Part shown: piece after piece, positions 29,088 through 37,742 of the stretch
Layout: each line of letters starts with the position of its first letter
Numbering within the stretch: position 1 is the stretch's first letter
NCBI RefSeq assembly: GCF_900167435.1
Contig: NZ_FUWS01000016.1
Location: 3,938 to 67,937 of the forward strand
DNA: 64,000 nt
Reading direction: 5' to 3'
DNA from: Marinactinospora thermotolerans DSM 45154
GTDB taxonomy: Bacteria; Actinomycetota; Actinomycetes; Streptosporangiales; Streptosporangiaceae
Made by a program: the position numbers and the translations under genes
Notes under the pieces: generated by a model
Seen by the model: the letters and a program-made list of their open reading frames with translations, nothing else
What the model was told of the DNA's origin: nothing
Databases searched by the model: none

Positions 29088-31223
29088 TCAGTCCTCGGCC
29101 GCGCTGGAGCCGTCGGTGGGCTCGTCGGAACCGATGCGGTGCAGGAAGAAGTCGTCGAACATGACGAGGGCGTCGTCACCGCCGCCACTGCTGCGCTGGA
29201 CGGTGATGCCCACGTCGCGCTCCTCCCCGTGGGGGAGCGGGGCGGTGTCGACCGCCTCCAGGACGTGTTCGTCGTTGACCCACAGGTTCAGGGTCATGGT
29301 GTTGGCGGAACGGTCGAGCTCGCAGGCGAGCGTGAGCCGGTTGCCGGCACCCTCGGCGGTGTCGAACCCGGGAACCTCGTCGGTGGTGGCGAGCGCGCTC
29401 GCGCCGCCCTCGTCTCCGGCGACGCGGCGGATCTGGGCGCCGGCGCCGTCGAGGCGGACGAGCGCCTCGTACCTGGTCCGGTCCTCCTCGTCCTGGTGGA
29501 AGCAGTGCAATCCCATCTGCCCGTAGCCGGGGCCGGAGTCGACCACGGTCTTCGCGCCGACCAGGATCCGGTCGGGCACGGCCCCCTCATAGGGGGCGAA
29601 CTCGCCGCGGGTGGGCTGGTCGTCGACGCTGGCCCGCAGCGCGTACTGCCCCTCGTAGTAGCCGTCGTCGTAGTAGTCGTCCCCGGGGACGTACTGCTGC
29701 CCGTTGTTCCAGCCGGTCTCGGGGCTGTAGAAGTCGTCGCTGTACAGCGGCGTTCCCTCGGGGATGGACGGGCCGCCGAAGAGGGCCACGCCGCCGATGA
29801 CCGCCGCGGCGAGCACCACGACCCCCGCCGTCGCGGCCCCGGCCGCCTTGAGGCCGCGACGCCGCTTGGCGGATCCGTCCTGTCCTCCCGGAGGGAGGTG
29901 GGTGCCGGGCGCGCCGGGACCGGGCGGTCCGAAGCCGCCGAAGCCGGGGGGAGCCGGAGGAGGGGAGCCGGGGACGTCGAAGCCCGGATGGCCCGTTCCG
30001 TGTCCCGCCGCTCCGATCCGGTAGGGGCCGTGGAAGCCCTGCTGCGGGCCGGAGGGCACGCCCTGGGGGCCGGAGGGCACGCCCTGGGGACCGGTGGGGA
30101 GGACGTGGGAGGGCGACGGGGAAGGGCCCTGTGGGCCGGAGGGCGGACCCGCCCACGCCGGGTCGCGCGGGTGCGAAGGACGCCCGCCCGGCGGGGTGGG
30201 CGTGGTCGGGGGAGCCGGGTCGGGCGGCAGCGCGGCGGTGGCCTGCCGGGACAGGTCCTCGGTGACGGTGGCGCCCTCGCGTCCGTCCGATGGGGTGGTG
30301 GTCGGGCCCTCGGTTTCCTCTGGCGCCGGTCGCGCGGTGGAGGGCGGCGTCCAGGAGCGCACCACGGTCTGGTCGATAACGGACTCGCTCGGATCCTCCT
30401 GGCCGACCAGGCGGTTGAGCAGCTGCTGGGCGGTCGGCCGGCGGGACGGGTCCTTGTCCAGGGCGTGGGACACCAGGTCACGAAGGGTGGGATCGAGTCC
30501 TTCGAGGTTGGGGGCCATGGAGACGATCTGTTGGAGGACGGCCGGGACGGTCGGCGCCTCGAACGGGGCTCTGCCCGTGCCGGCGAACACGACCAGGCAC
30601 CCCCAGGAGAAGATGTCGGAGGCCGGCGAGATCTCCCGCCCCTCGATGAGTTCGGGGGCCAGGTAGGCCGGGGTGCCCATGAGCTGGCTGGAGCGGGTCA
30701 CCGCGCCGTCGTCGTCCATGGCCCGCGCGATCCCGAAGTCGATCACCTTCGGTCCGACCGACGACAGCAGCACGTTGGCCGGCTTGAGGTCGCGGTGGAT
30801 GACGCCGGCCCGGTGGATCGCCGAGAGCGCGGCGGCCACCCCCATCGCGAGGCTGTCGAGGGTGCCGCCCTGCATGGGGCCCTCGGCGGCGATCGCCTGG
30901 GCGAGGTTGGGGCCGGCGACGTACTCGGACACGATGAACAGCGGGTCACCGTCGAGGCGGGCGTCCAGCACGGCGGCGGTCGAGAAGCGGGCGACCCTGC
31001 GGGCGGATTCGACCTCCCGGGCGAAGCGTCGGCGGAAGTCCTCGTCGTCGCTCAGGTCGGGATGGATGAGCTTCACCGCGACGAGGCGCTCCGCGCTGTC
31101 GCGGGCGAGGTAGACGGTGCCCATGCCGCCACGGCCCAGCCGGCCGAGGATGCGGTACTCCCCGAGCTCGGTGGGATCGCCGGTGCGGAGGGGCCTGGCG
31201 CGCTCGTGCCCGTTTGACGTCAC
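29088..31223 (-). CDS. Membrane Ser/Thr protein kinase with extracellular sensor domain
   Basis: This is a Hanks-type (PknB-like) kinase. Of the 711 residues, 20-285 form the kinase: glycine loop GRLGRGGMGTVYLA, catalytic HRDLKPANVL, DFGIA and the APE-like APELIEG. A Pro/Gly-rich linker follows, with GPQG repeats encoded by a 21-bp tandem repeat near 30046-30087. A single membrane helix (about 460-482) comes next, then an extracellular domain of about 220 residues resembling a jelly-roll/LamG-like fold. PASTA repeats are absent, so the ligand is probably not peptidoglycan. A quinone oxidoreductase follows it. Confidence 0.92.
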   Translation of the reverse strand: MTSNGHERARPLRTGDPTELGEYRILGRLGRGGMGTVYLARDSAERLVAVKLIHPDLSDDEDFRRRFAREVESARRVARFSTAAVLDARLDGDPLFIVSEYVAGPNLAQAIAAEGPMQGGTLDSLAMGVAAALSAIHRAGVIHRDLKPANVLLSSVGPKVIDFGIARAMDDDGAVTRSSQLMGTPAYLAPELIEGREISPASDIFSWGCLVVFAGTGRAPFEAPTVPAVLQQIVSMAPNLEGLDPTLRDLVSHALDKDPSRRPTAQQLLNRLVGQEDPSESVIDQTVVRSWTPPSTARPAPEETEGPTTTPSDGREGATVTEDLSRQATAALPPDPAPPTTPTPPGGRPSHPRDPAWAGPPSGPQGPSPSPSHVLPTGPQGVPSGPQGVPSGPQQGFHGPYRIGAAGHGTGHPGFDVPGSPPPAPPGFGGFGPPGPGAPGTHLPPGGQDGSAKRRRGLKAAGAATAGVVVLAAAVIGGVALFGGPSIPEGTPLYSDDFYSPETGWNNGQQYVPGDDYYDDGYYEGQYALRASVDDQPTRGEFAPYEGAVPDRILVGAKTVVDSGPGYGQMGLHCFHQDEEDRTRYEALVRLDGAGAQIRRVAGDEGGASALATTDEVPGFDTAEGAGNRLTLACELDRSANTMTLNLWVNDEHVLEAVDTAPLPHGEERDVGITVQRSSGGGDDALVMFDDFFLHRIGSDEPTDGSSAAED

Positions 31224-31458
31224 AGTGCTGAGTTCCTTTGTGGATCGCGTGATTCGCGCCTCATAGCGTACAGAGATCCCCGTCAGGGGAGGCCGGGAGC
31301 GGACCCGGCTCGGGAGGGCGGGCGTGGGACCCGTTCAGAAGTGAACCACGATCGGCTGTGGCGCCGCGAGCGCTCGGGGATGTCCGTGGAGGCGACGGTG
31401 TCGATCCGGTCACGGGGGGTGGGAGACGTTCCCCGGCGGACCCCCCCTTCGCTATCAT

Positions 31459-31474
31459 TAGAACACTTGTTCGA
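31459..31474 (+). promoter_or_regulatory. LexA-type SOS box
   Basis: The site TAGAACACTTGTTCGA fits the Gram-positive/actinobacterial LexA operator (GAAC-N4-GTTC core, TTCGA flank). A TATCAT element lies just upstream (31453-31458). It sits 76 bp before the DUF6504 gene. The match is by eye; binding is inferred. Confidence 0.7.
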
Positions 31475-31549
31475 ACGAGGAGTCCGTTCCTCCTCGCGGA
31501 CGGTTCCGCGCACGCCTGGGCGTGCCTGCCGGATGGTGGAGGGGGCTGC

Positions 31550-31816
31550 ATGGGCCGCGGCTACGGGGCGCTGGTCACGGTGTGGGAGCGTGAGGAACGC
31601 CCGGTGCGTTTCCAGTGGCAGGGGCGGATCCACGTCGTCCATCGGATCCTGGACCACTGGGTGACCCAGGCGGCGGCGGTGTCCGACGGCGGGGAGGGCG
31701 CCCTGCGGCTCCACGTCTGGAGGGTCAGCGCCGGTCCCGACCACGCCACCGGCGTCTACGAACTGCGCCACGACCCCGCCAACCGCGAATGGCGGCTGAT
31801 CCGGCCGGGCGGGTGA
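31550..31816 (+). CDS. DUF6504 family protein, probably SOS-regulated
   Basis: The 88-residue protein matches the DUF6504 pattern: VRFQWQGRIHVVHRILDHWV, then a HVWRVSA strand and a GVYELRHDPANREWRL end. In other actinomycetes this family is often found beside imuB/dnaE2 translesion polymerase genes (established association, function unknown). Here it is alone but preceded by a LexA-type box, which agrees with a DNA-damage link. ATG 31550 has GGTGGAGGGGG upstream; an in-frame GTG further upstream is possible. Confidence 0.8.
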   Translation: MGRGYGALVTVWEREERPVRFQWQGRIHVVHRILDHWVTQAAAVSDGGEGALRLHVWRVSAGPDHATGVYELRHDPANREWRLIRPGG

Positions 31817-31832
31817 GCGGGACGCGCCCCGC

Positions 31833-33275
31833 TCAGCCCGCGCCGGCCCCGTCCCGGCGGCGGGCGGTCCGGCGCGCCAGTTCGGCGAGCAGCCGTTCCT
31901 CCGCCTGCGGTCCGGCGCCCACGCGTGGCAGCCGCCACAGGAACACTCCGCCCAGGAGCCACCAGGCCCCCACGATCCCCCACTCGTAGGGCCAGGTCAG
32001 CGCGGCCGGCATGCCCGGCAGATACAGCGTCGCCAGCCCCAGGCTCAGCACCAGCGCCAGGGCGCCCACCAGGTTCCCGGCCGGCGCGCGAAACGGCCTG
32101 GGCATCCCCGGCTCGCGCCGGCGCAGCACCAGGAACGACAGCGCCACCACCACGTAGGCCACCACGATGTTGACACCACCCGCGTTGACCAGCCACGACA
32201 GCATCCGGTCGCCGAACAGCGGGGCGAGCACCGACAGCCCGCCGATGAACAACAGCGCGTTCGACGGGGTCCGGTAGCGAGGGTGCAACCGGGCGAACCA
32301 GCGTGGCAGCATCCCCGACGACGCCATCGCGTACAACAGCCGGCTCGCGCCGATGAGGAAGGCGTTCCAACTGGTCAGGATGCCGGCGATGCCGCCGAGG
32401 ACGAGGACGGTGCCCATGGCCGGGCTGTCCCACAGCGCGGCCATCCCCTCCGCCGACGCCAGACGCGCCCCCGCCAGCTCCTCGCGCGGCAGCGCCGCGC
32501 CGACCGCCAGCATGACCAGGACGTACCACGCCGTCGCGCACCCCACCGAGACCAGGAGCAGCCGCCCCACCTGACGGTAGGGGACCCGGATCTCCTCCGC
32601 CGACTGGGGGATCACGTCGAAACCGACGAACAGGAACGGCGTCGCCACGAGGACCGCGACCAGGCCGGAGACACCCCCGTCGAACAGCGGCCGCATGTTC
32701 GCCGCCGAACCGCCCACCAGGGTCCCCGTCGCCAGGGCCACGCCCACGGCGAGCAGGAACAGCACCGCGACCGCCTGGAACACCCCCGCGGGGCGGATGC
32801 CCACGTAGTTGACGGCGGTGATGACGAGCGCCGCCACCACCCCCACCGCCGCCCACGAGGCGTACACGTCGTAGCCGGCGACCGTCCACATGTGGCCGAC
32901 CCGCATGTCGGGGAAGAGGTAGAGGACGGTCTCGGGAAGCGCCACCGCCTCGAAGGCCACCACCGTCACATAGCCCAGCACGATGCCCCACGAGGCGACG
33001 AAACCGCCGTGGGCGCCCAGGCCGCGCAGCGCGTAGTTGTGCTCGCCGCCGGCGCGCGGCATCGCCGAGACGAGTTCGGCGTAGGTGAGCCCGACGAGGG
33101 CCACGACCGTACCGCCGATGACGAACGCCAGCGCCGCGCCCAGGCTGCCCGCCCCGGTGAGGAACTCGCCGGTCAACACGACCCAGCCGAACCCGATCAT
33201 CGCGCCGAAGGCGAGCGCGAGAACGTCACCGCGTCCCAGGACCCGGGCGAAACCGTCGTTGCCGTGGTCGCTCAC
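31833..33275 (-). CDS. APC-superfamily amino acid/polyamine permease
   Basis: The 480-residue integral membrane transporter has about 12 hydrophobic helices. The first carries the APC motif FGAMIGFGWVVLTGE (about residues 23-37), and a later RLLYAMASSGMLPRWFARLHP block is a hallmark of the family. The C-terminal tail is basic and Ala-rich. The substrate is not readable. It converges with the DUF6504 gene and no partner genes are evident nearby. Confidence 0.9.
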   Translation of the reverse strand: MSDHGNDGFARVLGRGDVLALAFGAMIGFGWVVLTGEFLTGAGSLGAALAFVIGGTVVALVGLTYAELVSAMPRAGGEHNYALRGLGAHGGFVASWGIVLGYVTVVAFEAVALPETVLYLFPDMRVGHMWTVAGYDVYASWAAVGVVAALVITAVNYVGIRPAGVFQAVAVLFLLAVGVALATGTLVGGSAANMRPLFDGGVSGLVAVLVATPFLFVGFDVIPQSAEEIRVPYRQVGRLLLVSVGCATAWYVLVMLAVGAALPREELAGARLASAEGMAALWDSPAMGTVLVLGGIAGILTSWNAFLIGASRLLYAMASSGMLPRWFARLHPRYRTPSNALLFIGGLSVLAPLFGDRMLSWLVNAGGVNIVVAYVVVALSFLVLRRREPGMPRPFRAPAGNLVGALALVLSLGLATLYLPGMPAALTWPYEWGIVGAWWLLGGVFLWRLPRVGAGPQAEERLLAELARRTARRRDGAGAG

Positions 33276-33382
33276 ATGCCCTCCCGATCGCGTGGGCCGG
33301 GGAACAGCATCACCCCCGGAACGGGAAAAGGGAAGGGGGCGCCGACGGCGGCGAGGCGCTGTCCGCGGGGACGGGGCGTGGG

Positions 33383-34075
33383 TCAGCCTTCGGCCGCCAT
33401 GTCGAAGAAGTCCGCCTCCAGCCGCACGGCCCTCCGGAACACGGCGCGGACGTGTTCGCGCCCCTCATCGGGCAGGGCGGGGCCGATCCGGTCGAGTTCG
33501 CCGCGCAGGAACCCCACCCACGCCCGGAAGTCCGGTCCCTCGTGGAGGTCGATCCACTCGCGCAGCACGAAGTCGGCGGGCGGTTCGCCGGCGCGGCTCG
33601 CCCATCCCAGGTAGCTCCACTCCACGACGCACAGGACGGCGAGGATCGACGGGTAGTCCTGACTGGAACGGGCCTGGTCCATGAGGGCGAGGAAATCCGC
33701 CGTCGCCGGCTCGGGGCGCGCCGAGGCGCGTTCGCCGGGGGTGACGCCCAGGGCGTCCAGGGCCCGGTCGAAGTAGGACGCCTCCTCCTCGGCCGCGGTC
33801 TGGCCGAGGAAGCGGGCGAAGGTGAGCCGGCCGGGGAAGGTGTCGGCGCAGGCGACCGCCGCGCCGAGCAGGGCCGTCCAACGGTCCAGGAAGAGGAGGT
33901 CTTGGAGGAGGTAGCGGCGCATCCGCTCCCGCGCGGCCGTGCCGTCGAGGATGGCGGTGGCGAACGGATGGCCGGTCACGGCCGACCAGTCCGGTTCGCT
34001 CGACTCCCGCAGCCACGCGCTGAACCGGGGGTCGGGCGCCTGGGCGCTCCAGGTGTCGAACGGGACGGCGTTCAC
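33383..34075 (-). CDS. TenA-family protein (thiaminase II-like)
   Basis: TenA enzymes hydrolyse aminopyrimidines to salvage thiamine precursors; related all-helical proteins have other roles. The 230-residue protein has the family pattern: HPFATAILDGTAARERMRRYLLQD at the N terminus, YFDRALDALGV in the middle, and the VLCVVEWSYLGWA block containing the likely catalytic Cys. ATG 34075 begins MNAVPFDTW. No thiamine genes or TPP riboswitch are seen around it, so the substrate is uncertain. Confidence 0.85.
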   Translation of the reverse strand: MNAVPFDTWSAQAPDPRFSAWLRESSEPDWSAVTGHPFATAILDGTAARERMRRYLLQDLLFLDRWTALLGAAVACADTFPGRLTFARFLGQTAAEEEASYFDRALDALGVTPGERASARPEPATADFLALMDQARSSQDYPSILAVLCVVEWSYLGWASRAGEPPADFVLREWIDLHEGPDFRAWVGFLRGELDRIGPALPDEGREHVRAVFRRAVRLEADFFDMAAEG

Positions 34076-34163
34076 GGATCCTCCTCGGGGCGCTGGGAGG
34101 GGCCGGTGTCCGGCCCCTCCCCGGGGCTACCCGCGTGGCGATGGCGCAACCTCGGCGGCCGGC

Positions 34164-34460
34164 TCAGTCGCCTCCGCCTCCGCCACCCCCACCGTCACCA
34201 CCGGAGCCGCCGTCGCCTCCCCAGCTCCAGCTCCAGGAGGAGGCGCCGTCGGAGCCGCCGTCCTGCGCGGAGGAATCGGAATCGCGGGAGCGGCGTGGAG
34301 CGCCGCCTGAGCCGCGCCGCTTCTTCTTCTCGTCGTCCTGGTCCTTCTTGCGCCACCACACCTGGAGTTCGGGGGAGAGCACGGGCACCGCCTCGGGTCG
34401 GGGGGTCGAAAGGGTCGATAAACGGCCAAAGGGAAGATACCCCCATATTCCAACCGCCAC
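34164..34460 (-). CDS. Small Gly-rich protein, unknown
   Basis: The frame from GTG 34460 gives 98 residues. There is an N-terminal part with hydrophobic and aromatic residues (GIWGYLPFG, ELQVWWRKK), a basic KKDQDDEKKKRR stretch and a C terminus of SWSWSWGG followed by Gly/Asp runs. Gly-rich tails like this are common in secreted or membrane-linked actinomycete proteins, but no family is recognised. The start is uncertain; a later GTG at about 34379 is possible. Confidence 0.45.
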   Translation of the reverse strand: MAVGIWGYLPFGRLSTLSTPRPEAVPVLSPELQVWWRKKDQDDEKKKRRGSGGAPRRSRDSDSSAQDGGSDGASSWSWSWGGDGGSGGDGGGGGGGGD

Positions 34461-34543
34461 TCCCGGTGAAACGTCGAACGGTCGTTCCCGGCCGCGCCGC
34501 GCCCCGACCGTCGGGAAGGCGCGGGGTCGTTAACGTGGCCGGC

Positions 34544-35347
34544 ATGACACAACGACTGGTCGAGGCCGTGGACGAGACGGTGGCCGCCTTCTGGGCGATC
34601 GGGGGAGAGGAGCGCACGGTCAACGGCGCCCACTGGACGCGCAACCTGAAGGCCCCCGCGGTGGAGTACTGCAATACCGTGGGCGGTCTGGTCGGCGACG
34701 ATCCCCACCGGTTGCGCGACCTGCTCGGCCAGGCCCGCGCCTGGACGGCGTCGCCGGCCATGCGGGTCCACGTCGGAGCCACCACCCCCACCGCGACGGA
34801 GGCGGCGCTCCTGCTGGCGGGGTGCGAACTCGTCGAGACCCTGCTGGAGCTGGTCGTCACCGGCCCGCTCGTCGGACCCACACCCGCGGGCGCGGGCGTC
34901 GACATCCTCCCCGTGGAGGACGACGCGGGATGGGAACGGCTGGCGGAACTGTTCCGGCTCGACCACGAAGAGGAGGACGCAGGGGAGGGCCGCCCGCCGC
35001 GCCCGGCCGAGGAGACCGCCCAGGCCGTCCTCGCCCGCAGGGCCAAGACGCCCGCGGTGCGCTACTGGCTGGCCGTCGAAGAGGGCAGGCCGTGCGGGTT
35101 CTTCTCCTCCTGGCCGCGCCGGGGCGAGATGGCCAAGGTCGAGGACCTGTTCGTGCGTCCGGAGCACCGGGGCAGGGGAGTGGCGACCCGCCTGCTGCAC
35201 CACGCGGTCGCCGACGCCCGCTCCCAGGGGGCCGGCCCGGTCCTCATCCGCGCCGCCCACGACGACCGGCCGAAGCACCTCTACGCCCGGATGGGGTTTC
35301 GCCCGGTCGCGGTGACGCGCTACTACGCCTTCGACGGCGGCGACTGA
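34544..35347 (+). CDS. GNAT-family N-acetyltransferase
   Basis: The 267-residue protein has a C-terminal GNAT domain (about 120-265) with the acetyl-CoA motif VRPEHRGRGVATRLLHHAV and the closing LYARMGFRPVAVTRYYAF strand. The first 110 residues (WAIGGEERTVNGAHWTRN...) form a separate N-terminal part. ATG 34544 is chosen; a GTG three codons upstream is possible. The acceptor is unknown. It precedes the second cobalamin riboswitch but is not part of that unit. Confidence 0.85.
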   Translation: MTQRLVEAVDETVAAFWAIGGEERTVNGAHWTRNLKAPAVEYCNTVGGLVGDDPHRLRDLLGQARAWTASPAMRVHVGATTPTATEAALLLAGCELVETLLELVVTGPLVGPTPAGAGVDILPVEDDAGWERLAELFRLDHEEEDAGEGRPPRPAEETAQAVLARRAKTPAVRYWLAVEEGRPCGFFSSWPRRGEMAKVEDLFVRPEHRGRGVATRLLHHAVADARSQGAGPVLIRAAHDDRPKHLYARMGFRPVAVTRYYAFDGGD

Positions 35348-35394
35348 TCCGCGGAGGACGCCTGTGAGGGCGTGTGCGATCCTGGGAGCGGCGT

Positions 35395-35560
35395 CGGCCG
35401 GTGGCTCCTCCGTGAGCCATCGGCGTGCAGGAACCCGGTGCGAATCCGGGGCGGTCCCGCCACTGTGACCAGGGAGCAGGCCCGCATACTCCGCCACTGC
35501 CGGACCTCACCGGTGGGAAGGCGCGGGCGAGCGAGGATCTGGGAGCCAGGACACTGCCAG
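35395..35560 (+). ncRNA. Cobalamin riboswitch upstream of the ChlI/ChlD-type chelatase gene
   Basis: The conserved AdoCbl-riboswitch blocks are present: GGAACCCGGTGCGAATCCGG (35430-35449), GCGGTCCCGCCACTGTGA after it, CGCCACTGCCGGA (35492-35504), GTGGGAAGGC (35513-35522) and the B12 box GGGAGCCAGGACACTG (about 35541-35556). An upstream pairing GTGGCTC/GAGCCAT is also seen. It lies about 105 nt before the chelatase start and probably controls the chelatase-cobO transcript. Edges are estimated. Confidence 0.95.
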
Positions 35561-35668
35561 GCGCCACGACCCACCCCTCACGGGCGTTGAGGGTGTGCGC
35601 GGGATGTCCGCGCGCCGTCCACGCCCGGCGCACCCCCGGGCGTGGACTCCCGGGAAGGAAGGACCCGT

Positions 35669-37714
35669 GTGAGCACTGCTGCTCGCTATCCCTTCAGCGC
35701 GATCGTCGGCATGGCCGACCTCAAGCTCGCGCTCCTCGTCAACGCGGTCTCCCCAGCGGTCGGCGGTGTGCTGGTACGCGGGGAGAAGGGCACCGCCAAG
35801 TCAACGGTGGTACGCGCGCTCGCCTCGCTGCTGCCCGATGTCGAGGTGGTCGCGGGGTGCCGTTTCTCCTGCGACCCCGCCGCCCCCGACCCCGACTGCC
35901 CTGACGGGCCGCACCCCGGTGCCGCGGCCCACCAGGCCCAGACCCGTCCGACCCGCCTGGTGGAGCTCCCCGTCGGGGCCAGCGAGGACCGGCTGGCCGG
36001 CTCCCTCGACATCGAACGCGCGCTCACCGAGGGGGTCACCGCGTTCGAGCCCGGCCTGCTCGCCGCCGCCCACCGTGGCGTGCTCTACGTCGACGAGGTG
36101 AACCTGCTCCACGACCACCTCGTCGACCTCCTGCTCGACGCGGCCGCGATGGGGACCTCCCACGTCGAACGTGAGGGGGTGTCGGTCCGCCACGCCGCGC
36201 GGTTCCTGCTGGTGGGGACCATGAACCCCGAGGAGGGTGAGCTGCGGCCACAGCTCCTCGACCGGTTCGGACTCACCGTCGAGGTGGCCGCCACCCGGGA
36301 GCCGGCCGAGCGCGCCGAGGTGGTGCGCCGCCGGCTCGCCTTCGACGCCGACCCGGCGGGGTTCGCCGCCGCCTACGCCGATGAGGAGGCGCGTCTGGCC
36401 GCGCACATCCGGGCCGCTCGGCGGCGTCTGCCCCGGGTCGTCCTCACCGACGCGGCGCTGCGGCAGATCACGGCCGTGTGCGCGGCCTTCGACGTGGACG
36501 GGTTGCGCGCCGACCTGGTCACCGCGCGCGCGGCGATGGCGCTGGCCGCCTGGAGGGACCACCCGGAGGTCACCTCCGACGACGTCCGCGACGCCGCCCG
36601 CCTGGCGCTGCCGCACCGGCGTCGGCGCGACCCCTTAGACGCCCCCGGCCTCGACGAGGACCGTCTGGACGAGGCGCTCGAACAGGCCGGGGCCGACGAC
36701 CCCTCCGACCCGGGGGACGGCCCCGAGGGGCCGGACGGGCCGGACGGGCCGGACGGGCCCGGCGGGGGCGGCGGGGGCGGCCCCGCCCCGCAGCCAGGGG
36801 ATCCCGACGCCGCGCCGCCCGCGGCCTCCGGACCCGAACGGCCGCAGACCACCCCCGAGGACACCCCTCAGGAGGGCGGCCCCGGCGGCTCCGGCGAGAC
36901 CGCAGCCGATCCCGGCGAGACCTACCGGCCGCGGTTGCTCAGCGTTCCCGGGCTGGGAAGCGGCGCTCCCGGCCGCCGCTCCCGCGCCGAGACGCCCTCT
37001 GGCCGCACCTCGGGGGCGCGGCTGCCCCGCGGACGGATCGGGGCACTGCACCTGCCGGCGACCCTGCGCGCCGCGGCTCCGCGGCAACGCGACCGCGGGC
37101 GCAGTACCGGAGGTCTCGTCCTGGCCCGCAGCGACCTGCGCGAGGCGGTGCGTGAGGGCCGGGAGGGCAACCTCGTCCTGTTCTGCGTCGACGCCAGCGG
37201 CTCCATGGCCGCGCGTCAGCGCATGCGCGCCGTCAAGGGGGCCGTGCTGAGCCTGCTGCTCGACGCCTACCAGCGGCGCGACAAGGTCGGACTGGTCACC
37301 TTCCGCGGCCGTGAGGCGGAGGTGGCCCTCCCGCCCACCTCATCGGTCGAGGCCGGCGCGCGCCGGTTGCGGGAACTGCGCACGGGCGGGCGGACCCCCC
37401 TGGCCGCGGGCCTGACGCGCTCCGCCGAGCTGTTGCGGGTGGAACGGCTGCGCGATCCGCGCCGTCGCCCCCTGCTGGTGGTCGTCACCGACGGCAGGGC
37501 CACCCACGGCGGAACCGACGCGGTGCTGCGCGCCGGGGCGCGGATCAGGTCCACGGGGGTCGAGACGGTCGTCGTGGACTGCGAGGACGGTCCGGTGCGT
37601 CTGGGCGGGGCGGCGCGGCTGGCCGCCGTCACGGGCGGCAGCGCGGTCCGGCTGGCGGAACTGGGCGCGGACGCGCTGAGCGGACTGGTGCGGCACGCCC
37701 GCCGCGCCGCCTGA
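35669..37714 (+). CDS. Cobalt/magnesium chelatase ChlI-ChlD fusion (AAA+ and vWA)
   Basis: The protein supplies the ATPase and integrin-like subunits for a CobN-type chelatase, presumably the CobN at 18660. In its 681 residues an N-terminal AAA+ domain has Walker A GEKGTAKS (38-45) and Walker B VDEVN around Asp142-Glu143. A Gly/Pro/Asp-rich linker spans about 345-430. A C-terminal vWA domain has the metal site DASGS (508-512) and ends SGLVRHARRAA. GTG 35669 is preceded by GGAAGGAAGGA; the 105-nt leader carries the riboswitch. cobO follows after 28 bp. Confidence 0.92.
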   Translation: MSTAARYPFSAIVGMADLKLALLVNAVSPAVGGVLVRGEKGTAKSTVVRALASLLPDVEVVAGCRFSCDPAAPDPDCPDGPHPGAAAHQAQTRPTRLVELPVGASEDRLAGSLDIERALTEGVTAFEPGLLAAAHRGVLYVDEVNLLHDHLVDLLLDAAAMGTSHVEREGVSVRHAARFLLVGTMNPEEGELRPQLLDRFGLTVEVAATREPAERAEVVRRRLAFDADPAGFAAAYADEEARLAAHIRAARRRLPRVVLTDAALRQITAVCAAFDVDGLRADLVTARAAMALAAWRDHPEVTSDDVRDAARLALPHRRRRDPLDAPGLDEDRLDEALEQAGADDPSDPGDGPEGPDGPDGPDGPGGGGGGGPAPQPGDPDAAPPAASGPERPQTTPEDTPQEGGPGGSGETAADPGETYRPRLLSVPGLGSGAPGRRSRAETPSGRTSGARLPRGRIGALHLPATLRAAAPRQRDRGRSTGGLVLARSDLREAVREGREGNLVLFCVDASGSMAARQRMRAVKGAVLSLLLDAYQRRDKVGLVTFRGREAEVALPPTSSVEAGARRLRELRTGGRTPLAAGLTRSAELLRVERLRDPRRRPLLVVVTDGRATHGGTDAVLRAGARIRSTGVETVVVDCEDGPVRLGGAARLAAVTGGSAVRLAELGADALSGLVRHARRAA

Positions 37715-37742
37715 GAAGCATCGACGAGGAGACGACACAGCC

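Noticed and set aside
33383-34075. TenA gene taken as evidence for a thiamine operon
   Set aside because: No other thiamine gene or TPP riboswitch is seen on either side.
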